NCBI GenBank assembly: GCA_026260175.1
Contig: JAKCWW010005643.1
Location: forward strand, 4,645-35,616
DNA from: Reticulitermes lucifugus
Lineage: Eukaryota > Arthropoda > Insecta > Blattodea > Rhinotermitidae
Length of the DNA: 30,972 nt
Direction: 5' to 3'
Of this stretch, positions 21,631 to 30,916 are shown in pieces. How positions within the stretch are numbered: position 1 is the first letter of the stretch; each line of letters starts with the position of its first letter. The notes under the pieces are model-generated. The model was not told where the DNA came from. It was given only the letters and a program-made list of their open reading frames with translations, and did not search any database. The position numbers and the translations under genes are program-made.

Positions 21631-22559
21631 AGTATGCAGATTCCCGCTCTAAGGGTGAGAAAACAGACTTCATTGCACTTGTAGGTTAAACAGTAGGATA
21701 TCCTGTATAGTTACACCTACCAAGAAAGAAAGCTCATGTAACAGAATTATAAGTAAACTGGGTAATTATGTTTTAAAGTACAGTATATATAATCTGTATT
21801 TATAATAATACACAGTATAAGAATTTAAAGGTGACAATAAACATATATGGAAGAAATTTTATCTTTACGTGGTACATGAAAGAAAGAAGCAACAGAAAAT
21901 TTTGCAACTTTTTGTACTGTATTTGTAACTTTACAAAGATTGTGGGTCTATGAAGGTTTCAATCTTCTGTTTATATATATATAAAAGAGGAGAGAGAGGA
22001 ATGTTTGCAATATAGCATGTCAGCCTTGTGCAGGGGCCATGTTTGTTGTCTGTGCAAAGCAAAAAAACCCCAAAAGTCTGTTGGGCTGGTTAGTCATTCC
22101 TGTGACTGAGTTGCAGGGTGAAATTGATTGGTGGCACCACTGCCAAAAATGGGTTGTTGGATGAGAAAGGCAGGACAGTGGCGCTTGGGGGGGAAGGAGC
22201 CAGTGACAGGGAGGGCACATGGCAGAGGCTGGACAAGAGGATATGGGTGGGAGGGCCAGGAGGAGGTACCTGTAACGAATACTGGTATGCAAGCATTCGT
22301 CCAGAATTTTTCATTTGGGAGGGGGGGGGGGTTCTGAGCCTGAGGCTATGTATAATGTGTGTTTGGTTTTGAAAACTGTTTTAAAAATCATTCCATAAAC
22401 ATAACTGTAACATAACATTGTTTGCAACTGCATTTGTGTACATATAATTACATGTTCCATGACTCAGTTTAAATCACAAGGTCTAATCATCTTGTGTTTA
22501 AATTTACGTGAGACTTCCTGAGTTTGTTATTTTTCAAAATTAAATGTACTAGTCATCAG

Positions 22560-22870
22560 TTGATATCAGTGGCTGATTTCGGCTGAAGTGTGAATGGCGT
22601 ATAACATTCGGTATCGTGTCTACAAAATCTGAGCATTTTTTTAAATTTTGACTGGGGGGTGCTGCAGCCTGGCAGGCCTAGTAGAGCAAAATGCTGCGCA
22701 GAAAATATGTGATTTGCGTGCCGGATAACTACGGCAAGAATACAGACACACACTCGTAACGTTTAATACTTACTGCTTTCCCACCGAAATAATGGTTACG
22801 CGAACGCGTCTCAATGCTACGTTATACGTACAAGGCTGTTTTATACGCAAACCTCTGCACGTACACTGTC
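22560..22870 (-). repeat. interspersed repeat family R1, partial and diverged copy 3
   Basis: On the minus strand, TACGTATAACGTAGCATTGAG, GTAACCATTATTTCGGTGGG and GAGTGTGTGTCTGTA match the left 150 bp of R1 copies 1 and 2. Similarity then fades after a GGCCTGCCAGGCT-like segment. It ends just upstream of the inferred PREP promoter. Confidence 0.6.
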
Positions 22871-23187
22871 ATTTTCGTATCTGAAGATTCAACGTTCTGA
22901 GGATAGAGTGCAGTTCGTCTGCAAAATGCCGGTAATCCGTGGAAGTACCACGATGTTCCGTAGCATGGGGAGAAGCGCTGCAATCGGTGGTGTGCGGATG
23001 GGATGTGGTGCTAGATACTAGATAATCTGTGGGTGCTAGCGGGTGCTGGTGTGAGTTTTAGTAATAATCTGTGGTTGTAGTTGATTGAGTAGGTTTTCAA
23101 CCGAACGGTTTAGTTGTCAGGATTTCGAATCAAGTGGAGCCAGCTTCTGCATTTTACGCATTCTGATGCAGTGTTGTATATACGTGA

Positions 23188-23195
23188 TATAAAAG
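23188..23195 (+). promoter_or_regulatory. PREP: TATA-box-like element upstream of PREP
   Basis: A consensus TATAAAAG sits about 29 bp before the ATG at 23217. If used, transcription would begin around 23215-23225, at or just after that ATG. Translation would then more likely begin at the next in-frame ATG (23247). The alternative is a start site further upstream in the CpG-rich stretch 22880-23040. Confidence 0.35.
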
Positions 23196-23216
23196 AAATA
23201 AAAGGTAAGAGTGACC

Positions 23217-23387
23217 ATGAAGTCGTCGTCGGTCGTTCCTGCTGCTATGAGAAAATTTCTGAATTTAAATCCGTCTATTCCGCATTTTTGCAAGCAGTAC
23301 AGTAGAATATTATCATGCAATCCTTATACAAACAGGCGAGAAATTTGGAGACAGATGTTGCAGAGTTATTGCTATCGGCAGTCACAG
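23217..23387 (+). CDS. PREP: predicted upstream coding exon of PREP (N-terminal extension)
   Basis: From ATG 23217 the frame stays open for exactly 57 codons to a strong donor (CAG|GTAAAG at 23388). Splicing in phase 0 to the acceptor TTTTGTAG (ends 23909) continues for 18 open codons (23910-23963) into the conserved PREP start [12 protein letters not shown]. The result is a 75-residue extension with 12 Arg/Lys and only 2 acidic residues. A second in-frame Met (23247) would begin MRKFLNLNPSIPHF. Such composition is typical of mitochondrial presequences. A competing donor, AAAAG|GTAAGA at 23205, would instead remove this exon and give the shorter, cytosolic form starting at 23964. The join is predicted, not observed. 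Confidence 0.5.
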
Positions 23388-23963
23388 GTAAAGGTTCAGG
23401 ACGATTTGGTTTTCTTAACAGTCTTGTCTTTTATGAATCGTAAGTGTTGGATAGTTTTGTGTTCCTGAGGTCATTAGTCGTAAACTGTTGAGAAGGAATG
23501 CATTGTAATGAAACCTAATCCAATGCAATTGAGAATAAGAACTGTAATTGTCTTATTTGCGAAAAATTACATAACTTAACCTAGTTTAGGAGGAAGGTAA
23601 AATGGTGCCGGAAGTGTTATGTCGGATACGTTGGGCACGACAGGATAGGCGATATGTGTGTGTGTAGGAGCCATTTTTTTTCAGGTTGACAGTGTTAGTG
23701 AATTATGTTCTAATGGGAATAAATGCTTTTTTTATGTTACGTAAAGTGTTAGATTTAGTCACATGGTTTAGACTGTAAAATGTTATGACTATTGTTTATT
23801 TCATTCAGTAGTTACTTGAAAATAATTACGGAGTATATATCAATGATGCCACCAGTGGAATGATAACTTATGCCTGAAGAATGTGGTAATAAGAAATGTT
23901 CTTTTGTAGGAATTGTTTCCAGTATATTCTCAGCAGACAGCAAACCTTTCACTTCGAAGAAAA

Positions 23964-26900
23964 ATGAAGTTGATATACCCAGTTGCAAGAAGGGATGAAG
24001 ATGTGGTGGATAATTATCATGGACACAAAGTAAATATATTTGTAACAAGGTTTTGTATAGTTGATCTTTCTATACGCTGTTAAGCTGCAAACATTATTGT
24101 TAAGCATAAGCATTAAAATGTGCTTGAGTTCAGGCTGAGATACATTCCTTGACTTTCATGTTTTGAAAATTCTGGTTTTCTGGGGTATGATGCCTGTGTT
24201 TTTGGATGAGTGATTCCTGATGTTCCTTTGAAACATTTGGGACAACTCACCAAATGATGCAATATTTCACACCAGAAGAGAAGAATCCTTAATGACACCA
24301 GTATGAAAACCTTAAAAGAAGCATGTTATGATTTCCTTGTATATATTAAATGGTGTTACTGCATAGTGAGGAAGGTGTGTTTGTCTTTCTACATGGCTTG
24401 TCCTTTCAACTACTGTGTGTATTATGATTAAGCCTGGTGATGGTGGGGTTGACACCAAAAGTTGTGTGAGAGAAATTTAATTGTGGTTTATTCTGGTCGC
24501 TTATAATCCCTACTTTTCATGAACTGCAGATTGAACTTAATCAGTTTTCTTCAAGAAGTGGCTCAGGAGCTAGGATAACTTAGTATAGTGACAAGACTGT
24601 GGGCTGATGACCAATGAATCATGGTTCAATTTATAATCAGGGGAGGAGATTTTTCTGTTCTCCAGTGATTCTAGACTGGTTCTGGGGGGCCTTCCCAGCA
24701 TTCTATTATGGGGGGCCTCTTTCTGCAGGTGTACAGCAGGTGTGGTGTGAGGTTGCCCATTCACACCCATCTGATGGTGAGGTTAAGAATAAATGAAGCC
24801 CTCATGTCATGATGCTTAGTTAAGCACAGGGACAGTGTTACATTGACTTTAGAAGTGTAGTATGCGATGAAATATCGATTTCATGATGGTGTGCAGCTTC
24901 TGTTTCAAAAATTCCATCTGATGCAGTTCAGTGCTCCACATTTTCCATATTTTGGAAGTAATATTTCACAAAGGTGGTGTGCAACTGCAGTTAATGTGTG
25001 CACAGTGTTAATCCTTTCATGTTGATTCATTTACGGAATGATCAGTTTTTGTTTAGAGTTAATGGCTACAAAGCTGGGCATTTACACACTGATCAGTTTG
25101 GGTTTTTGTATGGTGTTAATCACTATGCTGGAAAACTATCTGATGCCTACTGCTGCAGTATAAGAATGATGGGACCATGATGATTCAGTGAGATGGCACA
25201 TGGCCACGTTTTGATGCAGAGATACAGTCAATCCTCACTATTCGTGGGGGTTAGGTTCCTAGAAAACACCGTGAATAAAGAAAACGCAAATACGGAACTT
25301 TTTCACTAGCACTTGCACTACGCTTGGATGCCATTATTAATTACAAAATTAATAAAAACAAAACGAGAGCCGTGAGGACAAGGAAGCAGCCTCTCCTTGC
25401 TGGAGCCCATCTGCGACGCTGCGCGGTAGGCATCTCAAAATTTTTTGCCTGCTGCGCATGGCCGTGAATAGCCGCGAGTTGTCCGTGAATGGCAAAAAAT
25501 GGGTTACACTTTATTACGCGCGAATGAGCAAACTCGGAACTCGCAGATAACGAGGATTGACTGTATGTGTGTATGGCATACATTTCTGTGCCGCCTCAGC
25601 CCTTTGTGTGCCGGAGCATTGTGTCATGCAGGCAGTGAACAAGGTGGACCGTGCTTTGCTGTGGCGGATGTGGGGGAAATTAAACAATCATTGCGACATC
25701 TGTAATCAACAGAGCTGATATTAGTCTCCTGTAGATGGATTGACCTGTTTCCTCATGTTGTGTGTGTGTGTGTGTGTGTGTGTGGCCTTCTGTATTGTTT
25801 ATAATATTTCATTGCACTGTCAGGCAGGTTTTTCCAAATCTGTATGTGTGGAAATAAGAGTATATAATATGGTACGTTTCAGATACAAGACCCATACCGT
25901 TGGTTAGAAGATCCTGATTCTCTGGAGACTGCAAAGTATGTTGATGAGCAGAATGCTGTTGCAAGACCCGTTCTTGAGAACTGTTCTGCTCGTTCTGATA
26001 TTCTTGCTCGACTGACAGAACTGTGGAATTTTCCAAAGTATTCCTGTCCGTATCGACGCGGTGATAAGTATTTCTTCTATATGAACACAGGACTTCAGAA
26101 TCAGAGGTCAGTTGTGTAGTTCAGCTTTCAGCTTCTTTTGACTTTTGATATGAATGTTGTTGCAAATATGTGAATGGAAATTTGTAAGAATTATTTTTTA
26201 TTGTTGCATGGTATATAATTGCAGTGTCATCATAGTTTTAAATCTGATTTTCCTAGTACAGTGAAACCTTTATCCATCATTCCCCTGTGCACTGTTTTCC
26301 TGCAAGTGCTTATCTTTTTTGTCCGTGTAAATCACCTGTATAAACGATGTATAATTACATCATCTGCATAAGTCCTCAAAGGGTCATCTTATTTCATCAG
26401 TCAGTCAGAATTCTTCACTGTGACCCACAGTATTTCCGGAATGTTTGTCTCTGGGAAATAGTAGTGAAAGTAACGTATTCGTGGAACATGGAGTTGTTGT
26501 TACCTGGCGGTAATGGGTTACTGCGCCTCAGCCAAGTGAAGAACATAGGTGGAGTATCAGAGTCAGAAGGAGACTTAAGTTGTAAGGTGGCAGACCTGAA
26601 AACCGTGTTCTGCAAGTTGTTAGTAATGTTGGTTTTTGCGTCATCCTGTCATGAATTGTTTTCATCATTGCGGCTGCAGGCGTGAACGTAACACAGAAGC
26701 CGATTCGGACTCCAGCGCTGAAGAAGAGAATAACTTCCACAAAGACGGGCCAGTGATCTCCATTTAGAGCTGACATTAAGAGTGCACCTCCACTCCCTGT
26801 GTATAATGCATACAGACCTTTTTTCCCGTTACAGTTGTTACAATTACTTTCATGTAGACTGAGCAGGTTGGCATAGTGGTAATGAGAGAAAGTAATAGCT

Positions 26901-29709
26901 GAACTTGAATTCAGGATGTGCTGTTTTCTGATCATGATCAGCACGCCAGTGATCTTGACAGGTCTTCTGTTGTTTCCTCAGTCACTCCAAGCAAATGCCA
27001 GTCTACAGTGTGGAGCAGTTCATAACTGTTTTTTGTCCAAGTCTTTTACAATTGATCACTTACTACCTGTCCTGTCTGAGATATTGGCAGAGTCACAAAA
27101 GAAACTTTAAATAAATAATACAGATGTGTGTCATGGAATAATGTGCAGCAGAATGTTGGGTGAGTGAAAAAGATGTATTGATAAGTGCTTGGTTATCATG
27201 TGGTAAAAATATACAGAGACCTAAATGCTGGATAATTTGTTGTCGTGAAAGATCCTGTGGTGACAGTATGAGAAAGAAATGAAATTAGTGATTATATGGT
27301 ATGTTAGGGGTGCACAAATTGTGAACAACTAAATTTTGTACAGTGAAACCAAATATTTCTGGGTCCTCAGTATGGAACAGCCTCCTATACAACGGGTACC
27401 GGGTCTCTTTCCCGGGGGTAAAGCGGCTGGGGCGTGGAGTTGACCACCCACCCTCATCTGGTGCTGGGGTTAAAGAAAGAGTAGAGCTATACTCTGCTCC
27501 TCCTCTGGGCCTTCATGGTCCGTTCTAGGGAGAACTTTACCTCTACCTTTACCTTTTACCTCAGTATGGAACTTGCTGTATGTCATCATTTAGACACCTA
27601 GAATTTTGAAGTGACTCCTAGATTTTTGACAGGTCTGGTCTCTCCTGCTGTATGTACGAGATACCTGGCAGATGTACACAGCAGTGATTTAAAAATTCAC
27701 TGGGGGCCCACCCAGCTTTCTGTGTGATGGCTGCGAGAGTCTCAGGTGTGCTTCTGGAAGTGGAGTTAAGATTGCATGGAACAATACCGCCATGCTTCCG
27801 TATGTCGTGATGACATGATGTTTAATTAAACACAGGGAAAACTTTACATTCTGTTACTAATAATGCCATTTGTTTCGTTTTTCGTAGTGTGTTATATATG
27901 CAAGACTCGTTAAATTCTGAACCGAAAGTGTTTCTTGACCCGAATCTTCTGTCAGATGATGGAACTGTAGCATTATCAGGCACATGTTTTTCTGAAGATG
28001 GGAAGATTCTAGCCTATGGACTGAGCCGTAGCGGTTCAGACTGGGTAACAATGCACTTCAGGTCGGTCGATACAGGTTAGTAGATGTCATCTCCTGATTG
28101 TAGATCTCTTTCACATTTATGACAAACCAGCATACATAATCGGTTGTTTGTGAAGCTTGTTAGTTTTAGGGCTGAAAGCGTATCTTCCTCACACATTTCT
28201 CGTCCCCTGGCAGTGGCTTCTTTTTGTGTCTCTCCTTAGTATCCCATTTTTTCCTGCACCTAACCTTTTCCATTATGGTATTATTACAAAACAGAAAACT
28301 GTTTCCTATCCCACACAAAGTGATCATGTCATAGTGATGAATGATGGAACATGCTGAATACTGAGACATGGAAGAGGACAAGCAGGAATGGCAATGGAAG
28401 GGATAAAATGCGATAATTTTTGTGTAACTGAATGGTAATATCAACATGTGTAACCTCAACCCAGAGTGATAAAGGTGTTGTATCATAATGCCTTCCTTTG
28501 TTGCAGTTGATAACAGATTGGAAAATGTATGCGTAGTGTAATGGTTCTGGCATGTAAACTCTGTTATTGCTTTAGTCTTACTTCACCGTGCATTTTTAAA
28601 CTACAAACAGTCACCAACAAATGCACAAACCATCAGTAAAGGTATAAATCAACCTTTTATCATAATTAAAACCCTACACACGTTTCGGCTCGCGAGGAGC
28701 CATCATCAGGGGTTACAGTAGTGCTTATCAAATGCTGCGTTGGGTCTGTTGACGACACTCGTAAAATTGTCTGTTATTGCTTGTTGGTTTTCAATTTATG
28801 AATACTAGGTTTTGGTGTTCTGTTACAGAGAGTGTTACAAAGTGATGATTTCAAGGACAACACTGATATATACAATTATTTTAAATGTGTCTTTTCCATG
28901 TTTTCAATAACAGCTGCCTGTTTTTGACATCATATGAACTTTAAATATGTAATTAAAATTTTCTTAACTGAATAATTTGAAACTGTATTGTGACTGGCAA
29001 GAACAGTTTTGACCTTGACAGTATGCATATGGTCCCTTAGCTCCTGGCCTCAGTGTGCTAGATGTTCATATTATAACAAGCCTGAAGTCAAATTTCTGCA
29101 TAGCTCGAACCAGATATATAGCAGAACAAAACCTTGTGGAGTTAATGCATACCCACAAGACACAACTGCACTTCGACCCATTGTATTTTTAACTGTAATC
29201 GATCATAAACATGTAACAATATGACATCACCCTGCACTGTCACTTCCAAGAGCAAAAGTTGTTCTTGTGTATCAATAACAGTACAGATAAAGGAATTTGA
29301 ATATGTGCTGTGGAGGGATGTTAACATGCCTGAACTGGTAACTGTGCTGAGGCCACACAAAGAAGTCTGATGGTTGGTTGGGGATGATGGCACTGCATGT
29401 TGACCTTTTAGAGACTATTTAGGGCTTACAGCCTCAGTTCCATGTTTCATGTGCTAGAAAATTATGTTCAGTGTGCTTCTTCAGCCATGTCTGTACAGTA
29501 GCTGGTGGTTGTAAGGGGTGGGATGTTATGTCACTGTGCAAAAGGAGGGGAGCATGAATATGTGTCTTGAGTGGGCAGATATTTAATATTTGATCCATTT
29601 TATACGTCTTTCTTTTATTTTTTAAGGTGAAGATTATCCTGAAGTTTTGAAAAATGTCAAATTTTCACCAATGGCTTGGACGCATGATCATAAAGGACTG
29701 TTTTATGGT
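23964..29709 (+). CDS. PREP: prolyl endopeptidase, first four conserved coding exons (3' part outside window)
   Basis: PREP is an S9A serine peptidase (usually about 710 residues, cytosolic) that cleaves short peptides after proline. Exons: 23964-24029, 25883-26106, 27888-28075 and 29627-29709, all GT-AG, joining in phase. The last visible donor GTAAGT shows the gene continues. Recognisable blocks are [80 protein letters not shown] and [15 protein letters not shown]. They cover the N-terminal segment and the first blades of the beta-propeller that gates the active site. The Ser-Asp-His triad lies in the C-terminal alpha/beta-hydrolase part beyond the window, so activity cannot be judged. The start at 23964 matches the usual PREP N-terminus; an upstream exon may extend it. 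Confidence 0.96.
24575..24850 (+). mobile_element. SINE family S copy in PREP intron
   Basis: A decayed B box (GGTTCAATTTA) is followed by a body with CCCATCTGATGGTGAGGTTA and the end CATGATGCTTAGTTAAGCAC, then AGGGACAGTGTTACATT. The last part matches the copy ending near 27850 (CATGATGTTTAATTAAACAC, then AGGGAAAACTTTACATT). Target-site duplication not resolved. Confidence 0.55.
25225..25563. mobile_element. Tigger/pogo-like MITE, both ends intact
   Basis: Left end CAGTCAATCCTCACTATTCG and right end (complement) CAGTCAATCCTCGTTATCTG are terminal inverted repeats. Both are bordered by TA (25223-25224 and 25564-25565), the target-site duplication of Tc1/mariner-class elements. At 339 bp it is non-autonomous and has no transposase ORF. 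The TIR style is that of the Tigger/pogo lineage. It lies in the PREP intron between the first two conserved coding exons. Confidence 0.85.
25759..25784. repeat. TG microsatellite
   Basis: Thirteen TG dinucleotides, about 100 bp upstream of a PREP exon. Confidence 0.95.
26680..26767 (+). other. orphan terminal-exon-like ORF in PREP intron
   Basis: After an acceptor-like TGCGGCTGCAG, an open frame encodes [16 protein letters not shown] and [12 protein letters not shown] and ends at TAG. The acidic, Ser-rich peptide with a hydrophobic end looks like a genuine protein C-terminus rather than random sequence. Its phase is compatible with PREP exon 25883-26106 (AG|G), so it could act as an alternative last exon. 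It could equally be a fragment captured from another gene. I do not recognise the parent protein. Confidence 0.35.
27379..27558 (+). mobile_element. 5'-truncated SINE with 14-bp target-site duplication
   Basis: CCTCAGTATGGAAC occurs at 27365-27378 and 27559-27572 and brackets the element exactly. The body (CCTCCTATACAACGGGTACC, GGTAAAGCGGCTGGGGCG) matches the minus-strand SINE at 13405-13655. The end is GGGAGAACTTTACC followed by TTTACC-like repeats. The polymerase III head is missing, as expected from incomplete reverse transcription. Confidence 0.88.
27640..27850 (+). mobile_element. SINE family S fragment
   Basis: The 3' half shares CATGATGTTTAATTAAACAC and AGGGAAAACTTTACATT with the copy at 24575-24850. 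It ends about 35 bp before the acceptor of PREP exon 27888-28075. The 5' half is diverged and no promoter boxes are visible. Confidence 0.5.
28670..28714 (-). ncRNA. type I hammerhead ribozyme motif (HHR1)
   Basis: Minus-strand reading: stem I AACCC with GGGTT; core CTGATGA (28709-28703); one unpaired T; stem II GGCTC/GAGCC with a five-base loop; GAAA (28686-28683); stem III ACG/TGT with a two-base loop; predicted cleavage after A at 28675 (GTA). All nucleotides of the catalytic core match the hammerhead consensus. Very short stem III is typical of hammerheads carried by Penelope-like elements and retrozymes. The extra T between the core and stem II is present in all three copies here. Confidence 0.8.
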
Positions 29710-29830
29710 GTAAGTATTATGCCTTCAGGTTTATAAGAATAGAATGAGCTTTTAAAGTGCACAGTGTGGCTGGAGTTTCAGCTAAATATACATTAAAATT
29801 TATATTAAAGATGGGTTAATTGAATTTTTG

Positions 29831-29990
29831 TACAGTGAAACCTGTCTTAAATGGAAACCTGTCATTAGTGGAAAATGTTTCCAGTCCTGAGAGTCTGAAC
29901 TTCAAGTACCTGTATGAAATGGAACCTGTCTCCAGGGGGGGGGGGTAATTTGGTCCCTTGCAGTTCCGTTATAAGCAGCGTTTAATGTAG
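29831..29990 (+). mobile_element. possible pogo-like transposon end
   Basis: TA followed by CAGTGAAACCTGTCTTAA resembles the CAGT(A/G)AAACCT ends of pogo/Tigger elements. Similar TA-CAGTGAAACC starts occur at 26257 and 27339, all on the plus strand within PREP introns. No right-hand inverted repeat was found for any of them. Confidence 0.35.
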
Positions 29991-30718
29991 ACTTCAAGTG
30001 CAGAACTTTGTCAAGATCTGTTAACTGTATGGTCATTATATTTTATCTGGCAACCACTGTCTGCCACTTCCTGGCAGCTCGTTTATCACGGTAACATAGC
30101 CAATTCAGCCCACCACCCAGAAGCATGGTGGAGTAATAGCAGAAAGTGACAACAAATAATTGTCAGATAAAATAAGGACCCTTTACTTTCCACGGTCAAG
30201 ATTATGGTCTTTTTTGGATGTGACAGACAGCATGTATGTAGGTACCAGCATTTGGATGGTACCTCCTGCCTCCTAACCTGAAACCAGGTTAAATTGAATA
30301 CCAGTTTTTTCCCCCTTGTCCAGTGATTGAAGCTTCATATATGTTTTGTTTAGGGCAGTTAACTGCAGCCTTAGATTTATAACTAATATCATTATTGGTG
30401 ATGTGCTGGTTGGCACATTCAGTACTCTGGTGCTGTATCTTAGTGAACATGCTGCGTTCCTTGTGTGATGACTCGCTGTTTGAAATGAAGGGGTTATTCT
30501 GATAGGCCTGAATTCATGAAAGATTGGAGATGATGAATCAGTTTTAGTAAAATATTTCCTAAGTTAACTTAGGTTAAGTCCGTGCTTTTTCTGAATTCAA
30601 AGAGTTCATTATTTTGATTTCACCGTACATCTTTTACTAACTATTAACAAGTCACAAAACTAAATGCACTTCTTTATTTAAAGAACACTACAAGGCTTCT
30701 TTAAAAAGTTAGATAAAA

Positions 30719-30764
30719 ACCCCTACATATGTTTCGGCTTATTAATAAGCCATCCTCAGGGGGT
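30719..30764 (-). ncRNA. type I hammerhead ribozyme motif (HHR2)
   Basis: Minus-strand reading: stem I ACCCC with GGGGT; core CTGAGGA (30759-30753; position 7 is free in the consensus); one unpaired T; stem II GGCTTA/TAAGCC with a TTAA loop; GAAA (30735-30732); stem III ACA/TGT with a two-base loop; predicted cleavage after A at 30724. Every helix is paired and the core is intact. Flanking sequence shares CACCGT(A/G)CAT and ATGCAC, in the same order, with the copy at 28.7 kb. Confidence 0.8.
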
Positions 30765-30809
30765 GTCACAACTGCATTATTTAAAAATACATTGTTCATT
30801 GTGTATGTA

Positions 30810-30916
30810 TATAGTCACTACCATCACTTTAGCTAGTTTTTAATATATGCATTTTTATTCGTGCTAATGTACGATAAAAAAGTCACAGTGTAGCTAAAGT
30901 GATGGTAGTGACTATA
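30810..30916. repeat. perfect 26-bp inverted repeat, 55-bp spacer
   Basis: 30810-30835 and 30891-30916 are exact reverse complements (left arm TATAGTCACTACCATCACTT then TAGCTA). The right arm ends on the TA at which the mariner terminus starts. The spacer is AT-rich and has no ORF. Confidence 0.95.

Larger units (their letters stand above)
20620..22550. other. intergenic region between MCRS1 and PREP
   Basis: No gene was recognised. It holds a CA repeat (20934-20955), a TA run near 21975, a repeat-like block with an inverted repeat at 21420-21630, and a purine/G-rich stretch at about 22165-22270 with only short overlapping ORFs on both strands. Confidence 0.5.

Noticed and set aside
22118..22372. 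Overlapping ORFs in G-rich sequence, possible quadruplex
   Set aside because: Both strands are open because of biased composition. The G runs are unevenly spaced and do not make a convincing four-run quadruplex on their own.
20934..25784. CA and TG microsatellites as regulatory Z-DNA
   Set aside because: They are ordinary dinucleotide repeats in intergenic and intronic DNA. Nothing in the sequence supports a special role.
26528..26944. 138-codon ORF on the minus strand
   Set aside because: It has no domain, no splice support and overlaps the plus-strand orphan exon. Composition looks random.
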